Of a DNA stretch of 64,000 nucleotides, positions 27,201 through 34,157 are shown one piece after another. The notes beneath the pieces were generated by a model that was not told where the DNA came from, searched no databases, and was given only the letters and a program-made list of their open reading frames with translations. Source of the stretch: Oscillospiraceae bacterium (GTDB taxonomy: Bacteria; Bacillota; Clostridia; Oscillospirales; Oscillospiraceae); assembly GCA_910575265.1 (NCBI GenBank), contig CAJTEA010000001.1, positions 186,001 to 250,000 of the forward strand. Reading direction: 5' to 3'. Position numbers and translations under genes: made by a program. The stretch's first letter is position 1. The number at the start of each line of letters is the position of its first letter.

Positions 27201-28408
27201 GCTCTGGCAAGTACGCCAGCATGAATGTTGGCGACCTGTACATTGCTGTTTCCAAGGGCAGCAACGTCACCCTGATTTCCGACGGCGCCGTCCAGCTGAG
27301 CGGCGAGAAGAACGGCATGTCCGTTACGACCACAGCTTCCAACAACTGGAAGAACAGTACGCAGGTTGCTAAGTTCACCGCGAATGAAATCGCTGTGCTC
27401 GACCTCAAGTCCGAGCTGACCCTCACCAAGCTGACTTCCGCTGTTGCTCACGAGGTTGTTGTCAAGAGCGATGTGTCCGGCCTGAAGTTCACCTCCAGCA
27501 CGCCCACTCTGGCTGAAGGCGGCGGTGCTCTGGCTCTGAACATCACCGACGGCCTGCCCAAGCACGCCACCGAGGTCAAGGTGACCCTGAATGTCGCTGG
27601 CGTGACCGCTGACAGTACCTTGAGCGGGACAGCAAGCGGGAGCGACCTGGTCTTTACTGCTACCGCGAACAACGGAGCGCTGGCTGCGGCTATCAACATC
27701 GCCACCAGCACTAACGCCAAGGCTGATCCCAAGGCGACCAATGTGGTGATCACCGTCAAGAAGGTTGAGGTCAGCAAGCTGAAGGCTGAGGTCAAGGGCG
27801 CGACCGCAACCGCTGACGACCTTGTGATCACCTGCGACGGCACCACTCAGTGGTCTCTGCCCACCCTGACCATCTCCCCCGAGCCGAATTCCGATGTTGT
27901 CAGCAAGATGACCGCTAAGGTGACGCTGGATGGCGTGACGCCTGTCACGGCTGGCGATCTGAGCATCGACTATGCTGACACCGACGTTGCGGTTGCTAGC
28001 GGAGAGATCACGGTAGGTACCCACAAGTATACCTGTGACGGCACCAAGCCTGTGACGATTACCGTCACAACTGAGGTGACGGAGCTGAAGGCTACCGCTT
28101 TCGTTCTCGCTGGTAGCGCGGTTAAGAGTGTCACCGCTGGAGGCACCGCTGCGGTTAAGGACGGCGCCAACGACGCGGACATCACGCTGACTGCCACGGT
28201 GCTGGACGCCAATTCCAAGTTCACAACGGGTTCGGTAATTGAGATCACCGTGGTCAGCGGCGCGAAGGCTGCCAACTCCTTTAAGAGTGCGGCGACCGCG
28301 GCGAACGCGACCACCGCGACCATCACGATCCCCAAGGGGGCGCTGACCGGTATCAACGGCGAGGAGATTATCGTGACAGTTAGTGTCGTAGCGCCCACAG
28401 CTCCCTGA
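24278..28408 (+). CDS. Large SLH-domain surface protein (S-layer-like)
   Basis: 1376 residues. A signal peptide (MRNLKRALSLTLASVMLLGM..., cleavage near residue 28) is followed by three SLH-type repeats up to about residue 210 (YPDVDDNDNVEAIEVLQAV; PFNDVPSWARPYVGACYANK; a third weaker unit with MTRNQVARMALNALQ). SLH repeats attach proteins to pyruvylated secondary cell wall polymers. The rest is a long Asp/Gly/Thr-rich beta-type region, with Ig-like segments such as GVKTVTLSGTTIKKGETVTV near residue 890. Codon use is uniform and highly biased, consistent with abundant expression. No enzymatic motif is visible; an S-layer or adhesin role is inferred. Confidence 0.92.
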   Translation: MRNLKRALSLTLASVMLLGMMVVGSSAASYPDVDDNDNVEAIEVLQAVQVMRGDDKGNFNPDSPVTRSEMAVIMALLLNLDYQYYEATCPFNDVPSWARPYVGACYANKIVSGYDANTYGSNDGVTPVQAASMMMRALGYFKYDVDYSDGFETATVRQGTSIGIFDGVGSSANVAMTRNQVARMALNALQCGMVEPDGNSLSITTPDGFTVAQGRTNYVYVIGRDNRVATAINDKTASSGTGNSGLNGYILDLGEQLYNGDLRKTSVNDGFGAPATRWAYKNAEVGTYADEADYTLEGTVKSSAMYSTVGKAVAEDYRWVVKMDGQTTNLNDATKPLFGKDEVKKNNSDDLAGTGRGTTTYIYLDNTAGGTGNNAYAGTATVCVLNTYAAEVTKVADGKITLDDQDGKRLDFKTAGYAEDDVVLYNKYKDGSDWVVGRVIGEAERVEGEANSVRDGKYVVIGETTYNYSAKFDDDFIPVSSAGAEVAIYLDRQGNIIYLGEVAENQDYALVLSVGWASNKYDASVSEFGAKLMLSDGTTLNVDLDKDFTDPIAYPSQKARAAEEEETPLDRVWNALVGRAVAYTKESGGTYKLETEGRNGSQYLVNGIYGTGDIIENGRSSIIVGVDDAGKNIYAYTNSNTVFVLNDKTDSDTTYTAYTGYENVPDVGVLSKDDGGTLVSAYVDSKGIVKVVFVTNGDIKGTDDVVFVVGDPGAKENRDKNGDRYYVYKAIVDGEATEIKVKKNSSADDAVKDLEKDVIGVYSRITKDSDGYVTKLVLGTNIDVSRYNGTQRLNGSVYGFGYNTENKSYSYHIGPSSDTVIGYLDGSALTVEGNLQNDPNDPAIVVTKEGKLLGVFVKKLADDAVDPNAPVTITVEKGEGVKTVTLSGTTIKKGETVTVTVELETGYKDAKVEVTNATYADGKITNPTGAVTVKVSATKDEDSKIELNVKLHADDVTAGVEIAESHIITASDDVSSGKYASMNVGDLYIAVSKGSNVTLISDGAVQLSGEKNGMSVTTTASNNWKNSTQVAKFTANEIAVLDLKSELTLTKLTSAVAHEVVVKSDVSGLKFTSSTPTLAEGGGALALNITDGLPKHATEVKVTLNVAGVTADSTLSGTASGSDLVFTATANNGALAAAINIATSTNAKADPKATNVVITVKKVEVSKLKAEVKGATATADDLVITCDGTTQWSLPTLTISPEPNSDVVSKMTAKVTLDGVTPVTAGDLSIDYADTDVAVASGEITVGTHKYTCDGTKPVTITVTTEVTELKATAFVLAGSAVKSVTAGGTAAVKDGANDADITLTATVLDANSKFTTGSVIEITVVSGAKAANSFKSAATAANATTATITIPKGALTGINGEEIIVTVSVVAPTAP

Positions 28409-28444
28409 TTCCGATTGCGCCTGACCTATCTTAGTGAGGAAAAT

Positions 28445-28476
28445 CCGCCCCGGGCTTCGGCCCGGGACGGCTTTTT
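28445..28476 (+). terminator. Terminator of the SLH gene
   Basis: CCG-C-CCCGGGC TTCG GCCCGGG-A-CGG stem followed by CTTTTT. The UUCG tetraloop makes it very stable. Confidence 0.9.
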
Positions 28477-28478
28477 CA

Positions 28479-29126
28479 TTACATCATCATACAGCAGTAG
28501 TCATACACCTTCATTGGCCAAAGTTCAGGAATGTTGAGTGCGGTGGGAGTAAAGCGGATGTTGAGGTAATAGCCGCTCTGGGGCGTAGGCATGTAATAAT
28601 AAGTCTCAAAGGATTTTTCACCGGCCGCGTTGACAGTCCAAAAGTTGGAGATGGGGAGCTTTTCGAGGGGAAACCACTGCTCGGACGCATTGGAGTGGAA
28701 CTCCACCGCGAAATCGTCCCCTATTGAGTGGCGGACCCAGAGGAACGCCCGGGAGCAGGGCCGTTCCACCCTCTGCGCTTTCGTGACCAGCGGGGCGCTG
28801 AGCTGGCCGTCCACCGGAGTGAAAAGGACGCATTTCTCCGTGGAGGACCAGCTCATCCCGGGCCCCATGCTCTCGATCTTGGACTGGTCGGCGAAGTCGT
28901 CGTAAAGAAGATTTTGCATCCAGCTCACGTCCTGCCCGGCCTTTTTCTGCTGGAGGAACAGGTTGTACAGGTTCCGCCCCAGCGCCGGGACCCCCAAAAG
29001 CTGACCGTCGTGCTTCCGCAGGGCGGCGTTGATTTTGGCGTTGTCCTCGTTGAAGTCCTTCATCAACACCTTGTCCGTTTTCTCCCATTGGCTGAGCTGA
29101 TAGACGGATGTGTGTTTGCTTGCCAT
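28479..29126 (-). CDS. Phage tail-fibre-like hypothetical protein
   Basis: 215 residues. The N-terminus (SVYQLSQWEKTDKVLMKDFN, then EDNAKINAALRKHD) resembles the opening of phage or prophage tail-fibre and receptor-binding proteins of gut Clostridia, where a similar segment starts the fibre. The remainder looks like a beta-rich lectin-like fold. No other phage genes are present, so it may be a remnant or a domesticated cargo gene next to the tRNA cluster. The ATG at 29126 has AAGGAGGTATTTTT before it; a longer frame is not used. Confidence 0.65.
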   Translation of the reverse strand: MASKHTSVYQLSQWEKTDKVLMKDFNEDNAKINAALRKHDGQLLGVPALGRNLYNLFLQQKKAGQDVSWMQNLLYDDFADQSKIESMGPGMSWSSTEKCVLFTPVDGQLSAPLVTKAQRVERPCSRAFLWVRHSIGDDFAVEFHSNASEQWFPLEKLPISNFWTVNAAGEKSFETYYYMPTPQSGYYLNIRFTPTALNIPELWPMKVYDYCCMMM

Positions 29127-29167
29127 AAAAATACCTCCTTCGTAAATTGGGGTTCCATATATACAGG

Positions 29168-29194
29168 GCAAACGTCCCGGAGTGGGACGTTTGC
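29168..29194. repeat. Perfect 11-bp inverted repeat
   Basis: GCAAACGTCCC at 29168-29178 and GGGACGTTTGC at 29184-29194 around GGAGT. It lies between the tail-fibre-like gene and the tRNA terminator, with no T-run on either strand. Its function is unknown; operator or terminator-like. Confidence 0.5.
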
Positions 29195-29244
29195 ATACAT
29201 TTATTGGAAATAGGGGGAAACCGCGCCCTTTTTTCGCGGCGGTT

Positions 29245-29282
29245 GGAAAAAAGAAAAGAGCCGAAGCTTTGGCTTCGGCTCT
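29245..29282 (-). terminator. Terminator of the tRNA operon
   Basis: An 11-bp stem (29257-29267 with 29272-29282, loop TTTG); on the minus strand it ends in TTTTCTTTTTT. It closes the five-tRNA transcript. Confidence 0.9.
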
Positions 29283-29294
29283 TCTCTCGTATTC

Positions 29295-29370
29295 TGGTGA
29301 CCCGTCGGGGATTCGAACCCCGGACCCACGGCTTAAAAGGCAGTTGCTCTACCGGCTGAGCTAACGGGTC
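29295..29370 (-). tRNA. tRNA-Lys (UUU)
   Basis: Cloverleaf on the minus strand with acceptor GACCCGT/ACGGGTC, T-arm GGTTCGAATCC and anticodon loop CTTTTAA (anticodon TTT). CCA is encoded at 29295-29297. Last tRNA of the transcript. Confidence 0.95.
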
Positions 29371-29418
29371 ACATTGCGGCGGGGCGCTGCCGCGATGGTC
29401 TGGCCGCCCGCGGCGGCC

Positions 29419-29493
29419 TGGCAGGGATGGCTGGACTCGAACCAGCGAGTGAGGGAGTCAAAGTCCCTTGCCTTACCACTTGGCTACACCCCT
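29419..29493 (-). tRNA. tRNA-Gln (UUG)
   Basis: Acceptor AGGGGTG/CATCCCT with one G-U pair, anticodon loop CTTTGAC (anticodon TTG), T-arm GGTTCGAGTCC, encoded CCA. Confidence 0.94.
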
Positions 29494-29548
29494 GTATGCG
29501 GGGAAAGACGCGGGCCGGAGCAGAAGCTCCGGCCCTTCCGCCTTGATG

Positions 29549-29626
<78 letters not shown>

Positions 29627-29663
29627 ATATCGGATCATCCTGGGGGCCGGTTTTACTCCGACG

Positions 29664-29740
<77 letters not shown>

Positions 29741-29744
29741 ATAC

Positions 29745-29818
29745 TGGAGCGGGTGATGGGAATCGAACCCACGCGACCAGCTTGGAAGGCTGGGATTCTA
29801 CCATTGAACTACACCCGC
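29745..29818 (-). tRNA. tRNA-Gly (UCC)
   Basis: Acceptor GCGGGTG/CACCCGC, D-arm TTCAATGGTAGAA, anticodon loop CTTCCAA (anticodon TCC), encoded CCA. It is the first tRNA of the minus-strand array and lies 4 bp from tRNA-Arg. Confidence 0.95.
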
Positions 29819-29897
29819 ATGGACGGCGCTTTTCACACATCAGCTTTAGGATATTATCATATTTTTCCCGCTCTGTCAATGGTTTTCCTAAAAAAAT

Positions 29898-30224
29898 CTA
29901 TCGGGACAAAATCAGCACCCCGGCCAGGATCAGCGCCACGCCGATCAGCTTCCGCCGGGTGACCCGCTCCCCCAGAAAAATGGCGGACAGGGCCATGGAC
30001 CAGACGTAGGTGACGGCGGTCATGGGGTAGAGCACGGAGTAGGGCAGGCGGCGCAGCAGCAGGATGTTCAGAGCCGCTCCGGCCAGATAAAAGCACCCGC
30101 CCAGATAGAGGCGGGGAGCGCGAAACAGGGAGGCCAGACTGTCCACCCGGTCCATCCCGCCCTTGAGGAAAAAGGCCCCCGCCGCTCCTACCAAGGTCAT
30201 AAGCAGTACGGCCAGATAGATCAC
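29898..30224 (-). CDS. Small EamA/SMR-type membrane transporter subunit (ArnF-like)
   Basis: 108 residues, four predicted helices, ending in FLGERVTRRKLIGVALILAGVLILSR, the typical final motif of EamA/SMR half-transporters. The start is GTG at 30224, overlapping the stop of the preceding gene by 4 bp (GTGA). The pair therefore probably forms a heterodimer, as ArnE/ArnF flippases do. The substrate is unknown; the UbiA-type gene upstream suggests a polyprenyl-phosphate sugar. Confidence 0.78.
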   Translation of the reverse strand: MIYLAVLLMTLVGAAGAFFLKGGMDRVDSLASLFRAPRLYLGGCFYLAGAALNILLLRRLPYSVLYPMTAVTYVWSMALSAIFLGERVTRRKLIGVALILAGVLILSR

Positions 30225-30574
30225 GGTTCCCCCGCCCCCTTCGCGGCGCTCAGGCAGACCAGCCCCGCGGTGATCACGGTGATGCCCAGCAGCTTGTTGG
30301 CGGTGATCTTCTCCCCCAGCGCCAGCGCGCCCAGAAGGATGGACAGGGCGTAGCCCGCGCTGAGCATGGGGTGGAGGACGGACAGCTCCCCAAAGCGCAG
30401 CGCGGCCATCATCAGCAGCGCCCCGCAGCCGTACAGGCCGAAGCCCGCCAGCAGAAAGGGCAGTGAGTCCTGATTGGCGGACAGCTTCCAGCACAGCTGA
30501 CCCAGGCAGGTGAGCAGGGCGGAGGTGAGCATCAGGGCGATGCCCACCGGCAGACGGTCTTTGTTCGGGGCCAC
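30221..30574 (-). CDS. Small EamA/SMR-type membrane transporter subunit (ArnE-like)
   Basis: 117 residues, four predicted helices, with ALALGEKITANKLLGITVIT as the terminal EamA-like motif. Starts at GTG 30574 after a GAGAGGGGGGA ribosome binding site, 19 bp after the UbiA-type gene. It overlaps its partner by 4 bp. Two different half-size proteins encoded in tandem are typical of dual-subunit SMR transporters. Confidence 0.78.
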   Translation of the reverse strand: MAPNKDRLPVGIALMLTSALLTCLGQLCWKLSANQDSLPFLLAGFGLYGCGALLMMAALRFGELSVLHPMLSAGYALSILLGALALGEKITANKLLGITVITAGLVCLSAAKGAGEP

Positions 30575-30593
30575 GGGACGGGTCCCCCCTCTC

Positions 30594-31493
30594 TCAAAAT
30601 TTAAACGGCTGATAGATCAGCGCCACCATCACCAGACCGAACAGCGCCATCAGGCCCAGCAGCGCCTTGTCATGGGTGACCACATCCACTGGGTCGCCGT
30701 AGGAGTTGGATTCAATATCCGCACTGTATTTCATCAGGATGATTATAACCAGGGGGACTGTCCAGATCAGCTTGTCGGTGCCGTATTTGGCGGCCACCTC
30801 CCCGTCAGCGCTCCACAGGGCGTAAAAGGTGACGGCCAGGGTGAGGCACAGGTACATGAATTTATCCAGAAACTCATAGGAGTAATACCGGAGCACCGTT
30901 CGGGTGTTCCCCCGGGTTTTTGCCAGCTCGTTGCGCCGCTTGCCCAGCCCCAGGTAGAAGGACAGGGCGAACACCGTCAGATAGACCCAGGCGGAGGTGC
31001 TGGAGCCCACAATGGCCGCCCCATAGACCACCCGGAGGACGAAGCCCGACACCAGCAGGATAATATCCAGAAACGGGACATGCTTCAGCCCCAGGCTGTA
31101 GCCCAGATTGACGGCGAAATAGGCCAGCATGAAAAACAGGCTGCCGCCCTGGGCGCCGAATACCGCCAGCTGGATGGTCACCGCCGCCAGCAGCAGAACC
31201 GCCAGCAGCGCGCGGGCCGCCGGGACAGACACCGCGCCGGAGGCGATGGGCCGGTGTTTCTTCACCTCATGCTGCCGGTCGGCCTCCACGTCCCGGATAT
31301 CGTTGAGGACATAGACCGCCGAGGAGAGCAGGCAGAACGCGGCAAAGCCCAGCAGCGCCCGGAACAGCACCGGGGGATTGAACAGGTCGCGGTCAAAGGT
31401 GATGGAGACAAGGATGAGAAGATTTTTCATATAATGTTTGGGCCGCGTCAGCCGCAGAAGCTCCACCGGCCGCGGCAAGCCTTTTCCGCTCAT
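30594..31493 (-). CDS. UbiA-family prenyltransferase, decaprenyl-phosphate phosphoribosyltransferase-like
   Basis: 299 residues with about eight or nine helices. The first Asp-rich motif NDIRDVEADRQHEVKKHRP and YSYEFLDKFMYLCLTL fit the DPPR synthase branch of UbiA (mycobacterial Rv3806c). These enzymes put 5-phosphoribose from PRPP on polyprenyl phosphate, the first step to polyprenyl-phospho-arabinose or -ribose. The ATG at 31493 has GAGGAGGAAGCGCT upstream. No DprE1/DprE2-like epimerase is in the window. The specific substrate is inferred from the family. Confidence 0.82.
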   Translation of the reverse strand: MSGKGLPRPVELLRLTRPKHYMKNLLILVSITFDRDLFNPPVLFRALLGFAAFCLLSSAVYVLNDIRDVEADRQHEVKKHRPIASGAVSVPAARALLAVLLLAAVTIQLAVFGAQGGSLFFMLAYFAVNLGYSLGLKHVPFLDIILLVSGFVLRVVYGAAIVGSSTSAWVYLTVFALSFYLGLGKRRNELAKTRGNTRTVLRYYSYEFLDKFMYLCLTLAVTFYALWSADGEVAAKYGTDKLIWTVPLVIIILMKYSADIESNSYGDPVDVVTHDKALLGLMALFGLVMVALIYQPFKF

Positions 31494-31609
31494 AGCGCTT
31501 CCTCCTCTTCGCCGGTATTTCCATAGGCTCACTATTTTATCACAGGATACGGCGCTTGGCAAGGCGGAACCGCCGCCCCGGGCCGGAAGAGAATTCCGCG
31601 CTTCCTGTA

Positions 31610-31638
31610 TTGATTTGTCCCGCGAAACGTAGTATCAT
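31610..31638 (+). promoter_or_regulatory. Promoter of the MMPL-GLUG operon
   Basis: TTGATT at 31610-31615 and TATCAT at 31633-31638 with a 17-bp spacer, 36 bp before the start. Confidence 0.55.
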
Positions 31639-31673
31639 GTTATATCATAATGTTTGAGAAAGGAGCGCTTGTT

Positions 31674-34157
31674 GTGAGCAGGCAAGGAACTGACACTTCG
31701 GAAAAGCAGACCCCAATGGAGCGGGTGGCCGCCTTCATTGTGGACAAACGGAAGGCCTTTTACCTGATATACATCGGCGTGGCCATCTTCTGCGCGTTTT
31801 CCAGCGGCTGGGTGGCGGTGAATGACGATCTGACCAGCTATCTGCCCGACACCACCGAGACCCGGCAGGGCCTGACAGTGATGGACGAGGAGTTTATTAC
31901 CTTTGGCACCAGCCGTATTATGGTGGACAACATCTCCTACCGGCAGGCCGAACGTCTGGCGGAGCAGGCGGCGGAGATCGAGGGTGTGAAGTCCGTGGAG
32001 TTCGACAACTCCGAGGACCACTACACCAACGGCTCCGCCCTGTTCTCCATCACCTACGACGGAACCGCCGCCGACCCGGTGAGCCTGACGGGACTGGAGG
32101 AGGTCATGGCCCTGCTGGAGGGCTATGACGTCTATATCACCGGCGACACCGGCGACTCCGCCTCGGAAAGCCTGAACGCTGAGATGCAGGTGGTCATGCT
32201 CATCGCCGTGGCTATCATCCTGGTCGTCCTGCTGTTCACTTCCCACACCTATATGGAGATTCCGGTGCTGCTTATGACCTTCGGCACGGCGGCGCTGATG
32301 AATAAGGGCACCAACTTTATTTTCGGGGAGATCTCCTTCGTGTCCAACTCGGTGGCGGTGGTGCTCCAGCTTGCCCTGGCCATCGACTACGCCATCATCC
32401 TCTGCCACCGGTACACCGAGGAGCGGGAGCGGCTGGAGGCCCGGGAGGCGGTGGTCGCCGCCCTGAGCAAGGCCATCCCGGAAATCTCCGGCTCCTCCAT
32501 GACCACCCTGTCTGGCCTGGGGGCCATGTGCTTCATGCAGTTTGGCATTGGCCGGGATTTGGGCCTGGTGCTGATGAAGGCCATCGTGCTCAGTCTGCTG
32601 GCCGTGTTCACCCTGATGCCCGGACTGCTGCTCAGCTTCAGCCATCTGATCGACCGCACCCACCACCGGAATTTTGTACCGAAAATCACCGCCTGGGGCC
32701 GGCTGGCGGTGAAAACCCGGTTTATTATGCCGCCTCTGTTCGTGGTGCTGCTCATCGGCGGTTTTGTGTTCGCTAACCGCTGTCCCTACGCCTACGGGCA
32801 GACCGAGCTGACCACCTTCCGCGAAAGCGACACCCAGATCGCCCAGCGGCGGGTGAACGACACCTTTGGCCGGGTAAACACCCTGGCCGTCATCGTACCC
32901 AAGGGGGACTATGAGCGGGAGGGCCGGCTGCTCCGGGATCTGGAGAAGCTGGAGGAGACGGACACTGTACTGGGTCTGGCCAACGTGGACGCCATGGACG
33001 GCTATGTTCTCACCGACCGGCTCACTCCCCGGCAGTTCGCGGAGCTGACCGATCTGGACATCGAGGTGGCCCGGCTGCTCTACTCCGCCTACGCCGTGGA
33101 CCAGGAGGACTATGGGCAGGTGGTCTCCGGTCTGGACAGCTACGGCGTGCCCCTCATCGACATGTTTCTGTATGTGTACGACATGATGGACAAGGGCTAC
33201 GTCTCTCTGGACGCGGACATGACCGAGACTATCGAGGACCTCCACGTCCAGCTCACCGACGCCCAGCTGCAATTAAGGGGGGAGAATTACAGCCGTCTGG
33301 TGTTGCGGCTCAACCTGCCCGAGGAGGGGGAGGAGACCTTCGCCTTTCTGGACACCCTCCACGAAATTGTGGGCCGTTACTACCCGGAAAACGCCCTCCT
33401 GGTGGGCAACTCCACCAGCGACTTCGACCTGTCCTCCTCCTTCGGCAACGACAACCTGCTCATCGGCGTTCTGACCATCGTGTTTGTGATTCTGGTGCTG
33501 GTGTTCACCTTCCAGTCCGCCGGCCTGCCGGTGCTGCTGATTCTGGTCATCCAGGGCAGCGTGTGGATCAACTTCTCCTTCCCCTACTTACAGAATGAGC
33601 CCCTGTTCTTCCTCAGCTATCTGGTGGTCAGCTCCATCCAGATGGGCGCGAATATCGACTACGCCATCGTAATCGCCAACCGATATGTGGAGCTGAAGCA
33701 GACCATGCCCCTGAAAGACGCGGTGATCGAATCGCTGAACGAGGCCTTTCCCACCATCGTCACCTCGGGCACCATTCTGGCCTCCGCCGGCGTGGCCATC
33801 GGCCTGCTGTCCACCAACCCGTCCATCGCCTCCATCGGCGTGTGTCTGGGCCGGGGTACCCTGATCTCCATCTTCCTGGTCATGGGCATCCTGCCCCAGA
33901 TTCTGCTGCTGGGCGACATCATCATCGAAAAGACCGCCTTTACCCTCAAGGCCCGGCTCCCCATCCAGACCCATACCGGCGCGATGCGGGTGGACGGCCA
34001 CGTCCGGGGCTACATTTCAGGCATGGTGGACGCCGATTTCAGCGGGACCCTCCACGGCAGCATCAACGCGGCGGTGGCGGCGGGAGCGGTCCAGCCGGAG
34101 GACCCGCCCCAACCGGCGGCGATCACCTCGGGAAAGGAGGCGGACACCCATGCGTAA
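31674..34157 (+). CDS. MMPL/RND-superfamily transporter
   Basis: 827 residues in the plan of MMPL proteins: one helix, a large external domain, five or six helices (LALAIDYAIILCHRYTEERE), then the same again (SSIQMGANIDYAIVIANRYV). The repeated GXXXDY-type motif on helix 4 of each half is the proton-relay site. It probably exports or moves lipids or hydrophobic molecules across the membrane. The start is taken as GTG 31674, 8 bp after AAGGAGCG; the earlier ATG at 31650 precedes the ribosome binding site. Its end overlaps the GLUG protein by 8 bp. Confidence 0.88.
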   Translation: MSRQGTDTSEKQTPMERVAAFIVDKRKAFYLIYIGVAIFCAFSSGWVAVNDDLTSYLPDTTETRQGLTVMDEEFITFGTSRIMVDNISYRQAERLAEQAAEIEGVKSVEFDNSEDHYTNGSALFSITYDGTAADPVSLTGLEEVMALLEGYDVYITGDTGDSASESLNAEMQVVMLIAVAIILVVLLFTSHTYMEIPVLLMTFGTAALMNKGTNFIFGEISFVSNSVAVVLQLALAIDYAIILCHRYTEERERLEAREAVVAALSKAIPEISGSSMTTLSGLGAMCFMQFGIGRDLGLVLMKAIVLSLLAVFTLMPGLLLSFSHLIDRTHHRNFVPKITAWGRLAVKTRFIMPPLFVVLLIGGFVFANRCPYAYGQTELTTFRESDTQIAQRRVNDTFGRVNTLAVIVPKGDYEREGRLLRDLEKLEETDTVLGLANVDAMDGYVLTDRLTPRQFAELTDLDIEVARLLYSAYAVDQEDYGQVVSGLDSYGVPLIDMFLYVYDMMDKGYVSLDADMTETIEDLHVQLTDAQLQLRGENYSRLVLRLNLPEEGEETFAFLDTLHEIVGRYYPENALLVGNSTSDFDLSSSFGNDNLLIGVLTIVFVILVLVFTFQSAGLPVLLILVIQGSVWINFSFPYLQNEPLFFLSYLVVSSIQMGANIDYAIVIANRYVELKQTMPLKDAVIESLNEAFPTIVTSGTILASAGVAIGLLSTNPSIASIGVCLGRGTLISIFLVMGILPQILLLGDIIIEKTAFTLKARLPIQTHTGAMRVDGHVRGYISGMVDADFSGTLHGSINAAVAAGAVQPEDPPQPAAITSGKEADTHA

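Noticed and set aside
24200-28024. 1274-residue open frame on the minus strand opposite the SLH gene
   Set aside because: It is a shadow of the highly biased GC-rich codons of the SLH gene; no ribosome binding site, and low-complexity Gly/Val/Leu/His composition.
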